This document shows, piece after piece, positions 12,280 to 22,289 of a stretch of DNA of 64,000 nt. The notes below the pieces were generated by a model. It was not told the origin of the DNA. It did no database searches and was given only the letters and a program-made list of their open reading frames with translations. How positions within the stretch are numbered: position 1 is the stretch's first letter; each line of letters starts with the position of its first letter. This DNA comes from Azolla caroliniana (lineage: Eukaryota; Polypodiophyta). The stretch spans positions 2,232,001 through 2,296,000 of the forward strand of contig JBHGNT010000005.1 in NCBI GenBank assembly GCA_043228905.1. Direction: 5' to 3'. Both the position numbers and the translations under genes were made by a program.

Positions 12280-12892
12280 TGTCGTGAAGAAAACCGGCCA
12301 TAGGCGGAATCGGAGAGAAAGCGTGTAAACCGGCCCTTACACGGATGGACGCGTGACTTGAAATTTTGTACACGAACCGGTGGGTGTAAATACTAAGCCG
12401 CACACATTTATTAGGGGGGGATTGTGCGTATCCCGGTCAGAGGGACAAGGAATAAAGGGAAGAGGACAAGGGAAAACGGGCATCGTGTGCGAGGAGGAAG
12501 GGAAGCATTGTTGCAGAACGGAAGGCGGAGCTCTCTCTCTTTGACTCGAATCGTCGCTCTCTGCGGGTGTCGGGAGGTCGCTGCCTCTGCTTCGTGGACA
12601 GCCCGTGTGCTTCCAACAGAGTCGCTCCCTCTCCCCTTTGTTTCTTTGAGTCGTGTGATTGTCGTCGGTGTGCGTGAGTAGGGTCCCCGTGTCGGGTCCG
12701 TCGCCGCTTTGTCGGTTGTAACTGTCGGAGTTTGTAATCTCTTGCCATTATAATTAAGTGTTACGTTCTATATCTCTCTTTCTCGCTTCTACGTGTCGGT
12801 GAATCTCTCTCTGTCTCTCTCTCTCTCGCTCCTCGGTCCAAGACCCCTGTGGTCCCGCCCCTTTCTACACGTACGCGCGTAACAACACGACA
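12280..12892 (+). repeat. 5' LTR of the nested gypsy element
   Basis: It starts TGTCG and ends CACGACA (TG...CA). Its last 204 bases (12689-12892) match 16914-17117 with about five differences. Its first 40 bases or so match 16280 onward more loosely. It contains a CT-rich stretch (12806-12832) near its end. Confidence 0.8.
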
Positions 12893-12896
12893 TCTT

Positions 12897-12914
12897 TGGT
12901 GAACCCGACGTGAA
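12897..12914 (+). promoter_or_regulatory. Primer-binding-like site
   Basis: TGGTGAACCCGACGTGAA begins four bases after the 5' LTR. A TGG-led stretch here is where the 3' end of a tRNA primer would pair. I have not identified the tRNA. Confidence 0.5.
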
Positions 12915-12937
12915 CAGGGCGGCAAAGGAGTTGAAAT

Positions 12938-15070
12938 ATGAGGGGATCGGAGCTAGCAGAGGCAATGGCGGTGGCCGTCGACCGGCTGGTGAGCGCTCAT
13001 GAGGGAACGGGTACCCTCGACGGAGCAATTGAATCGATCGTCAGCTCTATAGGACGTTTCAGAGGGAAAGACGCCACAAGTTATTTGGAGGCTTACCGGG
13101 CCGAAATGATCATGAGGGATATCCCGGTGGACAGGCGGCTGTCCGGATTCCTTCGGGTGGTGACGCCGGGCATCCATGCGGAGGTGCTCGAGGTGCTGGC
13201 CGGATGCCAGACTTGGGAGGAGTTCGAGCTGCAGCTTCTCGAGAAGTACGGGTTTGACGACTCGCTCCGGCTGTCGAGGCGGGACTTCATGGCGTGGGTG
13301 GAAAGCCCCGGAAAAGGGAGGAACACGTCGGTGCTCCACAAGGAGTTCGAAAAATGGTTCGCGCGGCTGTCGACGCTGGACCGGACGGTGCTCGAAACAA
13401 GTCGAGTGCTGCTGTTTGTCAAGTCGGTGGATGCGCTCGACAGGGAAAAGGTGGGTCCCCTACTGGAAACGGACGAAGGGCTCACGACGGATTGGGCCGT
13501 GGTAAAACGGGTCTGCAGCCGTTTTGACAAAAGGCGCGATTGGAGCGATGGAAGCACGTCGGGGTCAGGGCTGGTCCCGGGGAGGAGGCTCGAGGAGCCG
13601 GTTTCGGTGCCGGTTGGGAGGAAGGAAGAGACCCGAATCTGGCCGGAGTTGGGGTCGGCATCGAGTGACGTGGTCAGAGGCCCATCCGGAGGAGCGGCTC
13701 TGGAGGAGCTAACACAGATGGTGCACGACCTGCAGATCGCACAGGCCCTGAGAGACAGCGGTGAACAACCTCGCGATCGGAGGCCGCCGGCTGGGCAGCG
13801 GTGCATGTGGTGTGACACGATCGGTCACATTCGGAAGGATTGCGTGGATTTCGCCGACGCGCTCAAGACCAACGTGGTGTACCACTGGAACGGGCGGGTG
13901 CACGCGAGCGAGACCCGGAGAGCCCTAGAACTGAATACAGGGCGCGGCGGAATGAAGAGGTTGATGGAAGAGGCCGCAACACGGCACGTCGAAGTCGTCA
14001 ACTACTCGGTGTCGGCGGGAATTCGGGTCGGGGGTGATGAGACCCGGAAGGCGAAGGACTCCGGATTCTGGTCGCTAGTGCTAGAAGGCCTCTCCGGAGT
14101 TCGGCTGAGGAAGGAAGAGGCGGACCGCGCGGAACAGCGGGTTCAGGAGGTCAATGGTTGGGACGATCCGGTCGAAGAGAAAATGGGCTTCGTAGAAGCC
14201 GCTTGCCAGAACTATGAGGTTCTGGTGGAGGACAAACGGGCAGGAAACGCCGGAGGGGTTGACCCCCCGAGGTATGAGACCCGGTTCGGACCGAGACTGA
14301 CCGGTGCCGGCAACCTAGGTGTGCCGGATGGGAAGAAGCAGGTGGGGTTTCGGTTGAGCACCGAAATCGAGAGAGCAACGGACCTACAGAAGGTCCTTGA
14401 AGAGCGAATCCTCGACAGTAAAGTGGAGCTGTCGTTGCGGGAGCTACAGGGAATCGCCAAGAGGGAGTTCCACGACTCTATCGTAGACTTGGTGAAGTGG
14501 AAGAGGCGCTCGACGGAGCCGGAACCGGAGAAGCCGGTGGAAGTGCGAACCACGCACCTGGAAGACGGAGCCCTAGAAGATGAGCTGGCGGGAAGCCACT
14601 ACACGAAGCCACATTGGGCCAGGGCGACTACGGAAACCCCTGTACGGATTGGCAACGTTCTGGAACCGGTGGTGGCGTTGGTAGACCATGGATCCGAAAT
14701 CAACCTGATGTCCATGGATTTCTACAAGAAGGGTAAATGGCCGATCAACACCAAGCATGGTTGGAAGATACGGGCAGCGACACGCGCCACGGAAGAACTA
14801 CATGGGGCCTGTCCGAACGTACGGGTGAAAATTAGCGATGTCGAGATCGACCAACACTTCTTTGTGCAGGAGACGTCCTCGCCCCCGGTTATACTAGGAG
14901 AGCCAAATATAACGGCGGCACGGATGGAGACCAAGGTGCTGGACAACGGTTCAGCCTATGCAAGAGTCAAGAGCCAGGACGGGCGTCACTCGGTCCAGTT
15001 CCTAACAATGCGACCAAACCACGAGCGTAGCCGCGAGGCCCTCGGTAGTGAAACCCGAGGGGATATTTAG
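12938..15070 (+). CDS. Gypsy gag-protease polyprotein, open frame
   Basis: The frame encodes 710 aa without a stop. The N-terminal half is gag-like: an alpha-rich capsid-type region with W-EEFELQLLEKYG and WFARLSTLD. A zinc knuckle C-x2-C-x4-H-x4-C follows (CMWCDTIGHIRKDC, about residues 288-301). The C-terminal part has a retroviral-type aspartic protease with ALVDHGSEINLM (D-H-G in place of the usual D-T/S-G) and VILGEPNI downstream. Pol follows in the -1 frame with an overlap at 15031-15070. An intact 2.1-kb frame in an otherwise truncated element suggests a fairly recent insertion. The variant active-site triad may leave the protease weak or inactive. Confidence 0.85.
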   Translation: MRGSELAEAMAVAVDRLVSAHEGTGTLDGAIESIVSSIGRFRGKDATSYLEAYRAEMIMRDIPVDRRLSGFLRVVTPGIHAEVLEVLAGCQTWEEFELQLLEKYGFDDSLRLSRRDFMAWVESPGKGRNTSVLHKEFEKWFARLSTLDRTVLETSRVLLFVKSVDALDREKVGPLLETDEGLTTDWAVVKRVCSRFDKRRDWSDGSTSGSGLVPGRRLEEPVSVPVGRKEETRIWPELGSASSDVVRGPSGGAALEELTQMVHDLQIAQALRDSGEQPRDRRPPAGQRCMWCDTIGHIRKDCVDFADALKTNVVYHWNGRVHASETRRALELNTGRGGMKRLMEEAATRHVEVVNYSVSAGIRVGGDETRKAKDSGFWSLVLEGLSGVRLRKEEADRAEQRVQEVNGWDDPVEEKMGFVEAACQNYEVLVEDKRAGNAGGVDPPRYETRFGPRLTGAGNLGVPDGKKQVGFRLSTEIERATDLQKVLEERILDSKVELSLRELQGIAKREFHDSIVDLVKWKRRSTEPEPEKPVEVRTTHLEDGALEDELAGSHYTKPHWARATTETPVRIGNVLEPVVALVDHGSEINLMSMDFYKKGKWPINTKHGWKIRAATRATEELHGACPNVRVKISDVEIDQHFFVQETSSPPVILGEPNITAARMETKVLDNGSAYARVKSQDGRHSVQFLTMRPNHERSREALGSETRGDI

Positions 15071-16279
15071 AGAGGGCTATCAAGGCGTGGGGCCGCGATA
15101 GTCCGAACACCCAGGAAGAACCCCACAAATGTACAGTACGGAAGAAGACCTGTACCATAGGTAGGAAATTTTGGTTCTCCGACAGCGGAGGTTGTACTAT
15201 AACCAGCGTCAGCGGTAGGGAGAGGAAGCGAGGGGAGGAGCGGCTCAGTGGATGCGGAGTCCTCTTCCTCGACGAGGACATTAGCGGCGCCGTGGAGGCG
15301 GTCTCTTTTGACGACACCTTGGGCGAACTACGAAAGGTGATCGATGAAGACCTTAGGGAAGACTGGACCGTTCCGGTAGGGTCGATGGGACTGTACGAAG
15401 TCATCGCAGACTTCGGGGAAAGGATTGGGTCGGATCGGACGGCCCGCGTGGATACGAAATACAAGACTGTGGACCGGAAGGTGAGGCCAGTCGCGGCACC
15501 CTTGCCGGAGGGCAGCGAGGAGCGGATAAAAGGGGTCGCGTCGGACCCAAGTTTACGAAATCCCGCTGGCATAGGGCACCAGTTCACCGACATAACGCTA
15601 CGGGAGCTCAAGGTCGGTGGGGGCCGCTTCCTACTGCCGGCGGAGGAGGACCGGTTTCAGAGAATGCTCGGGAGGCATGGGAAGGCTTTCGCATTCTCAC
15701 CGGAGGAGATCGGGTGCGTAGACCCGACAGTTGTCGAACCGATGGTGATGTTCACGGTACGACATGTACCGTGGAATCTCAAGCTGATTCCGGTGCCAAG
15801 AGCTCACATCCCGAAGTTGATGGAGCTCCTAAAGCAAAAGGTGGAGATGGGCATCCTCAAACCGTCGAGTGCCCCGTATTCGAATCGGTGGTTTACGGTG
15901 CCGAAGAAGAACGGCACGCTGCGCTTCATCCAGGACCTACAACCGGTCAACAAGGTGACCATCCGTAATGTAGGGATCATACCGACCATAGACGAGTTCG
16001 CGGAGGCCTTCGCTGGAAGGTCGATCTATTCTGTCGGTGATCTGTACTCGGGGTACGATCAGTTCCAACTAGCCGTGGAGAGCAGAGACATTACGACGAT
16101 GCGGACTCCTCTCGGCCTAGTGCGGATGTGTACCCTGCCACAAGGAGGGACGAACTCAGTGGCTCACATGGTGAACGCGATGAACAAAGTGCTCAGGGAT
16201 TGTATCCCGGACATCACCATGTCGTTCTTAGACGACATCCCGATCAAGGGATGCCCGGTGGAGAAAAGGGATCAAGGGA
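15031..16279 (+). pseudogene. Gypsy pol, cut off after the RT catalytic motif
   Basis: The frame is open from 15031 and stays open across the RT region. RT blocks include LKQKVEMGILKPSSAPYSNR, WFTVPKKNGTLRF, QDLQPVNKVT, DLYSGYDQFQLAVE, LPQGGTNS and the catalytic FLDD (about 16227-16238). Just after FLDDIPIKG the sequence runs into LTR DNA. A stretch of about 19 bases (GATCAAGGGATGCCCGGTG) is present at 16242 and again at 16270, marking the deletion junction. RNase H and integrase are absent. Expression of pol would need a -1 frameshift from gag; no canonical slippery heptamer is in register. Confidence 0.8.
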
Positions 16280-17117
16280 TGCCCGGTGAAGAAAACCGTC
16301 CACAAGCGGAATCGGTGCACCAGAGCGTAGGAACCGGCTCTTCATGCACGTGCGCCTTATGTTGTACATAGGAGATCCTAGGCGGGCAGATTCGGTAGGT
16401 AGGAAGTAAAGGGGAAACGGCTCCTTCCTTGCCTATAAGAGGAGGGAGACGGGGAGGGATCGCAGAGAGTCGAGGACAAAGTGCTGTCGGTTTGCGCGCG
16501 AAGGCTTCTCTCTCTCTCTGGTTTGCAAACGCCATAGCTTCCTTCTGTGCAGGTTTCGGGAGGCTCGCGCTGCTCTGAGGAATGCCCGAGTGCTTTCGGC
16601 AGCACCTCCAACCTACTCCTTCCTCTCTGTGCGTTTACGAGCAGGTATCGGCATCTGTTCGCCGGCCTGTTCGGTTGTAACCGACTTCGTGTTTTGTTGT
16701 CTTCGTGTTCTTGTTGTTTGTCTTTGTTAATACATACATACATTCGTGCCTCTCTGTGTCGTTGTCCCACTCGCGTCTTTGTGTCGAAGGGCCGTGTCCC
16801 TGTGAATCTACTCTCGCACGTAGTGGGTCTCTTTTCTTTCTCTCTTGCTCTTTGGTACAGGACCCCCGAGGTCCCGCCTCATTCCACGCATCCGCAAGGA
16901 AAACCTCCACACCGTGTCGGGTCCGTCGCCGCTTTGTCGGTTGTAACTGTTGGAGTTTGTAATCTCTTGCCATTATAATTAAGTGTTACGTTCTATATCT
17001 CTCTTTCTCGCTTCTACGTGTCAGTGAATCTCTCTCTGTCTCTCTCTCTCTCGCTCCTCGGTCCAAGACCCCCGTGGTCCCGCCCCTTTCTACACATACG
17101 CGCGTAACAACGCGACA
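16280..17117 (+). repeat. Composite 3' LTR of the nested gypsy element
   Basis: It has 838 bases against 613 in the 5' LTR. The part 16280 to about 16905 is a divergent LTR subfamily that already ends in a terminal-like block (GGTACAGGACCCCCGAGGTC at about 16854). A second block, 16914-17117, is nearly identical to the end of the 5' LTR. Two LTR ends thus lie in tandem, pointing to recombination between related elements. Confidence 0.7.
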
Positions 17118-17521
17118 ACGTATTTGTATATAATAGTTTAGTATTGTAATATTCTAGCATATAGTACATTTCAAAATCAGAATATTCTAGAAATAATATA
17201 CAGTATATTCTAGATGGGTATATTCTAGAGATATTTCTCGACTATATTCTATACTCGATATTCAATCTTTTAACTTGTATAAATACTTGTAACCTCCTTG
17301 GTCCCTTTCAGGGGATTCAACACCAGTCATTGACACATCAATCTAGTATTCTCGTTTCATTCCATCTTGTCTCCTTCTTCATCTCTGTCTTCATGCTCTC
17401 ATGTCAGTCATAACTTCTAGAGTTCCTAACCTTGTCACATCTAGCTCCAAGTTCGTAGCTCGTAGCTCATAGCCCCATCATTTGTGCTCCGTCCGAGTCT
17501 GCGCTTTGTGTGTTTGTGACA
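17118..17521 (+). repeat. Right LTR of the small element, second piece
   Basis: It resumes the LTR interrupted at 12279: AGAATATTCTAGA-rich block, TATAAATA at 17279-17286, and the terminal GTGACA. The CCCGT target duplication follows at 17522-17526, then copia protease sequence on the minus strand. Confidence 0.8.
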
Positions 17522-17526
17522 CCCGT

Positions 17527-18720
17527 GCTCGGCTAACATACTGATGGAGACTAGACCCCTTTTGAGCTCGAGTATGTAACGGACATGGTGTAGGATGATT
17601 GTATTGCCATCGAATTGGTACTTCGTCGATTCTGTTGATTTTGCATTCCTACCCATTGTCGAGTTGGATAGTGTCGTCGGCTCCAACCAAATAGTTCAAA
17701 AACCATTTGATATTTGGGGTCACGTGAAATGTGGCACCAGAGTGTAGTAGCCACGTCCCTGCATCTTGCGCACTGTAGAGGCTTCTCTTTAAATCATCGA
17801 GTCCTATAGAGAGAGGATTTGTCCTGATCGAGAGTCGGCCACAATGATTTAGTTGCCGTCTGGAGAACGGTTCGAGTTGGAACGTCCTAAATTCCGCTCA
17901 AATTGTCAGCTGCCCTCATTTCTTTTAATTGACCAGTAGTCAAAAACATTATGACTAACTTTTCTGCAGTGAGTGCTGAAATCACTTGGTCAACTATTCC
18001 TCGACTTCGACCGTTGTCGATCTCCCCTCTTTCTTGGTCTACTAGTGTTTCAACCGGTTCTTTGAACTTGTTCTCTTGATCAACGTAATCGTTCAATTGA
18101 CTTGGTTGAATGGTGGGATTCTACCGACTCATTGATGGTGAGTCCCATCGATTTTCGCCAAATGTCCTTGGTGAGGACTTGTCTGACCGTCTCATCTAGA
18201 TTTAGATTCGGACAACTATTGGCAAAAGTCTCGCAAAATACGTCCCAACTTGCCAGAAACCTCTAAAGGAGGGCAAGAGCTTTAACTTCGTCTTCGAAGT
18301 TAATCCCTTGGGAGGAGAGTTCAGATAACACCCGACTGCAGGTGTTGATGTTGGAGGTTGCTAGATCCGTCTCTCTCATCTTCATGTTGAATAATTGTTG
18401 AATCGGTATCAACTTTGATGAGGAGGATTTCTTCTCGTACACCGCATGTAGTTTCTCCCACAAAGAGTGAGCAATCGTCTCCTTTGCCATGCTGAAATAG
18501 ACATTTTTAGCCAAGTCCATTCAAATGGTCAATCTGGCTATTTCGTCCATAGATTGTCATTCTTCTACAGACAATCAAGCTGGTTTGGTGTTATGCCGAA
18601 TGACTTCAATCTGTCGTCGGATGATGAGGACAAACTTCTTTGACTCATCAAGTTTCAAATCCCTCGACTATCTAGGAACCATGTGTTTCATGTTGCATCA
18701 ACACTTGACAACACTTTAGT
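17527..18720 (-). pseudogene. Copia gag and protease, decayed
   Basis: The minus strand encodes a copia gag region (MDLAKNVYFSMAKETIAHSL, then KLIPIQQLFNMKM, then SRVLSELSSQGINFEDEVKA, 18520-18263). A degraded zinc knuckle at about 17975-17920 has its last Cys replaced by Tyr. The protease follows (SGATFHVTPNIKWF), with the catalytic Asp before SGAT replaced by His, and RGLVSISMLAEHG ends at the insertion site. Integrase continues at 11315. Several stops are present. Confidence 0.8.
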
Positions 18721-19484
18721 GAGAAAGGTAGACCAAATAATACTTGTCTCTGTTAGTCATAGCCCAACTCTCTCATATTCAATCAAATGTTTGAAATGTT
18801 TAGAAGCCCTTCCTAATTACCCCAAATAAAATAGTTCATTTCTTGGTTAGTGGGTTTGTGATATTGATTGATTTTTCAAATTTTAACATGTTTGTGGGAT
18901 CTTTCATTGAAGGGCATCTTCAAATTTCCTCCTTTCTTTCAATCCCATCTAGCAACGATGGAATCTATATTCAACTAACGTTGGATCCTCACTCACAATC
19001 ATCCATATCATAACGTAGAAGATTCGTCAAAGGAAAGCAAGATCCAAAACTTGACTAGTCAAATTTGTGACCAAAGCCATCAATTTTCAATGGTACTTTA
19101 CGGACACATCTCCATGATAACTCTTCATTCAACATTACCCTTTTCATGTATGATTTCCACATATTTCTTTTGGGCAATAGACCTACCTTCATGATTGATA
19201 GAGTGAAAAGTATAACTTTTGAAGAACCATATTATCTTGATAGGTTCTAAATTGGAAGAATACACACCCATTTAAGTTGGAAATTCTAGAATCCAATCAT
19301 TTTCTTCGTAAACAATGATATCACTACTAATATTTGAAGTTTTGTCACTTGTGGCTTCTATTAACATCAATTGGGAGGTGTATAAATGAAGCAACTAAGC
19401 CTCATCACATAATTACTCAACAGACGCCCATCAACATGAGCCTCACACACCCACATTTAGCAAAGACACCCGCCAATCACTTCA
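18721..19484. other. AT-rich DNA, no feature recognised
   Basis: The 5' LTR of the copia element would be expected here, but the sequence has no similarity by eye to 7560-7990. No coding signal is supported. Confidence 0.45.
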
Positions 19485-19800
19485 CAATTCAACACCTGCC
19501 TCTATGTTTGGTACCCTAGGAGGGAACAACCATTAGGGAGGCTGATATTCCACTTTGCATTGCCATCCACCATCTGTAACATCGGAGAACCTCTCCATTT
19601 TAGAAGGAAGTGGTACCTAGATTCGTCACTCGCATCAGAGGGCCCTTAAAGTCTATCAAACTTACCTCGTAGCGTAGAAATAAGATTAAACCAAATCATC
19701 ATTAAACTCTCAGCTGATGGGGTTCGCTTCCCGGTAAAAGACTCCTTACACCTTGATACCCATACTTGCCAAATAGTAAAGCCAACCACTAAAGTTTTGT
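19485..19800 (-). mobile_element. LINE 3' fragment (copy C)
   Basis: The reverse complement of 19590-19750 matches 1690-1850 of copy A closely: GAGAGTTTAATGATGAT, then TTTAATCTTATTTCTACG, then AAATGGAGAGGTTCTCCGAT. It is a short, non-coding remnant of the same family in the opposite orientation. Confidence 0.7.
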
Positions 19801-19957
19801 TTTTATATGTTAGGATATTTTACAAACATGTAATAATTTTGTTTGAGAAAATTTATTACTTGAAACAAAATTGGAGCTCTATGTTTTCCTTACATTAGGA
19901 TCCCTGAGACGAACATACATATAGTCAACTATGTAATGCACATCGTGTTAATGTTGG

Positions 19958-20399
19958 TGTTGTCCGCCGGAATAGTAACCGACGGACAAAAAAACATAGG
20001 AATAGGAAATAATATAGGAGCATAACGCATGTAACGGTTCACGCAGGAAGCGTGAACGGCTAAATAGACCCTACATATATAAAGGGCAGAAAACCTCTGA
20101 TAGAGGGTGCGTGTAATTTTGGGAATGTAAAGAAATGCCTGATAATAGAATTCTATCTTCTCTGATTTCCTGTGTATAACTACGGCTAATTCACTGTGTG
20201 CGTCTTGAATACCTAAGCGTTTAAGTACGTAAGTGTAACCCTTGATAGGGATTCGGTTGTAGCCGTCTCCCTTATATGTTGATAGGTTACAGGGATTCTT
20301 CCCCTACGCATTACGCTTAAACACCTGTTCGTTGTTCCATCCCCACTTTGAGGTCTAGGTCGAAGGACTGACCGCGGACCGTGTTCCTAATTGGCAACA
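19958..20399 (+). repeat. 5' LTR of the complete gypsy element
   Basis: It starts TGTTGTCC and ends GGCAACA. A TATA box (TATATAAAG) lies at about 20075-20083. It aligns end to end with 28903-29344 without gaps. Confidence 0.92.
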
Positions 20400-20403
20400 C
20401 TTT

Positions 20404-20418
20404 TGGCACGCTTGGTGA
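20404..20418 (+). promoter_or_regulatory. Primer-binding-like site
   Basis: TGGCACGCTTGGTGA starts four bases after the 5' LTR, the place for a tRNA primer. The tRNA is not identified. Confidence 0.45.
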
Positions 20419-20687
20419 TCTGTGTTTTCTCATAGACGAGCAACAACGAATGGATGTTTAGCCGCAGATGACCCAGAGAACCAACACGACAAGACCGGCC
20501 AATAAGAAGGTCCGTCACACGCCAAGCAGAAGAACGCGCACGGCAAAAGCCGCGCTTCAGCGACCTCAATACTACCTGTCGTGAGTACAAAGGTGATCCT
20601 TCGCTCCCCAAATACCTCGACGAGACGCGGGGACTACGCTCACCATAGCCACCCGGTGGCCCTTCCCGACCCGCCGTAGCCCCCAAC

Positions 20688-22269
20688 ATGGCCTTTGCCT
20701 ACCCTCGCCTTAACGGCGAAACCGACGTCGTAACACATATTTGCATGTTCCTGAATGTCTAGAATGCGAACCACATGGTGCAGAGCCTTTCGGAGGCGGT
20801 AGCACACCAGTCGAAAATGACGGAGTTTGGGTTAACATTAGATGGGTGAGCCACGTTTTGGCATTCACAAATGGATTTACCAGCAATAACAACCTTCGAT
20901 CAGCTACAGTCCGCGTTCTTGCGATTCTTCCATCGAAGGGTTCCACAACGCGAAATCCTCGGACAGTTTTATACGATTAAGCAACTGCCGACAGAGACGA
21001 TAGCGGACTTCAACTTATGCTTCCAAAATTTATGACGAAAACTGGAACGGAGCCCCGTAGAAGACGAGGCTCGGGAAACATTTATGGCAGCTTTACGCCG
21101 GCCCATCCGGGCAACGCTCAACAACAATAGCGTGAAAGGGGAAACAACGGATATGGTAATTGAACGAGCGTTACAGCTCGAGTTGGATGACGAGGAGGAA
21201 AGGTTTTCTATGTCCTCCTTATGACAAGCGTTACCTCAAGATGAGGAACGCCAGTTTCGTCAAGCAATCCAGTGCACGATTTGCTTGAACTCGGGGCATT
21301 CCGCAGTGGACTCAATATGTGAATCCACTGCCCAATCTGCCACTCGAAGGCTCACACAATCGACCAATGCGAGTACAATATGTTAAACAGAGCCACTCCC
21401 TCAGTCCGCATCATGGACACTGGGCTGAACAAAGGAGGCAAGAAGACCGACCCCGGTATAAGGATCGCAACCCACGGGAGGACTGGTACAACCGGAATCG
21501 CCGAAATCACAACGATTTAGAGGAGGACGACCCAGAGGACGTGGATTATCGTGGACATTCGAGTTACGCCAAAGGGGGTCGGCGCTACGAGAATCAACGA
21601 CCAACAAACAAACAGGGCGACTTCAATGGCTATCGGGGTAAGCCACGGCAATATCGGGATCACCGGCGTTACGACGAAAGCTCGGGGGATGAGCGGCACC
21701 AGGAACAACGACGGGACCAACAGTAGCCACCGCGTACGTTCCGACAAACGAGGTCGGACTGCGAGGAGCAAGTAGCACCAGGGGAGCGACACACACCGCC
21801 AGGAGCCGAGAAGGGTGAATCAAGCATCCATTGTTTTATTTGTCAGCAACCTAGACATTATGCCACGTAATGCCCAGCACGCAAGGGAAAGGGGCCCGCT
21901 GTCAATACGATTACAGCGGAGGTGCAGCAAGTCACGACATGCCAACAAACAAAAACGGCGGATTGGGCTGCGCAAGACGAGGTACGCCGACAAGCCCAAG
22001 CGTGGGTGGAAAAAGCAAACGCGACAAATACGGAACGTATGCGGCAGGAGTCCGCAAACACAATGGAGCGAGTAGAGGATGAAAGACCGGTCCAAGACCC
22101 CATTTGGCAGGCGTTAGCGGGCTGTGAGATAACGTTAACTATGGAGAAACTGGTGCAGCTAGTCCCACGCTTCCGCCAGACCATGGAAGAACGGGTGACA
22201 GGCATACCCGGGGTGAGTATCGCTACAAACCTTATAGACGTCAGCAGTGGACCGCCGGTAGTGGATTAG
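20688..22269 (+). pseudogene. Gypsy gag, decayed
   Basis: From ATG 20688 the frame reads as a retrotransposon gag through several TAG/TGA codons: FDQLQSAFLRFFHRRVPQRE, then IKQLPTETIADFN, then EARETFMAALRRP, then a first Cys/His cluster CTICLNSGH (about 21277). A second knuckle-like CFICQQPRH with a decayed last Cys lies near 21835. The segment between the knuckles is rich in Arg, Asp and Gly. In the terminal part (21922-22269) an open frame contains a helix-rich stretch ending before the protease. Several frame changes exist, so the start and exact limits are uncertain. Confidence 0.7.
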
Positions 22270-22289
22270 CACAACCCGGCTATTACATT

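Larger units (their letters stand above)
12280..17117 (+). mobile_element. Truncated Ty3/gypsy element nested in an LTR
   Basis: The element runs from TGTCGTGAAG to GCGACA and is flanked by ACGT (12276-12279 and 17118-17121). Its order is 5' LTR, primer-binding-like site, a long open gag-protease frame, an RT frame cut shortly after the FLDD motif, then a composite 3' LTR. RNase H and integrase are missing, so it is non-autonomous. It is much more GC-rich than the AT-rich surroundings. It is the youngest layer of the nest, since it interrupts the small LTR element that interrupts the copia element. Confidence 0.85.
11321..17521 (+). mobile_element. Small non-autonomous LTR element (TRIM/LARD-like), itself interrupted
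   Basis: The element begins TGTCATGACA and ends GTGACA, flanked by the 5-bp duplication CCCGT at 11316-11320 and 17522-17526. Removing the nested gypsy element (12280-17117) and its short target repeat leaves about 1.36 kb. This comprises a left LTR (from 11321), a short internal region with six tandem repeats and no protein, a purine tract abutting the right LTR at 12180, and a right LTR of about 504 bp in two pieces. No gag or pol remains, so movement must have depended on another element. Orientation (+) follows from the purine tract and from TATAAATA in both LTRs. Confidence 0.82.
7560..18720 (-). mobile_element. Ty1/copia retrotransposon, decayed and split by nested insertions
   Basis: Read on the minus strand, the domain order is gag (18720-17880), protease (17757-17527), integrase (11315-10376), reverse transcriptase (about 9960-9230) and RNase H (about 8862-8280). 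This is the copia order, with integrase before RT. The protease and integrase halves are separated by an inserted LTR element at 11321-17521. Across that insertion the copia frame continues in phase once one copy of the 5-bp target duplication CCCGT is removed. An LTR-like stretch with a minus-strand TATATAAG (7674-7681) lies at the 3' end. I find no matching LTR beyond 18720, so the 5' LTR seems lost. Many stops show the element is inactive. Outer limits are approximate. Confidence 0.8.

Noticed and set aside
13093-13818. 241-codon minus-strand open frame
   Set aside because: It is a Ser/Arg-rich antisense shadow of the intact gag frame in GC-rich DNA.
15031-15070. Programmed -1 frameshift site between gag and pol
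   Set aside because: The frames overlap as expected for -1 shifting, but no standard slippery heptamer is in register, so only the overlap is reported.
18721-19320. 5' LTR of the copia element
   Set aside because: No similarity by eye to the LTR-like stretch at 7560-7990.
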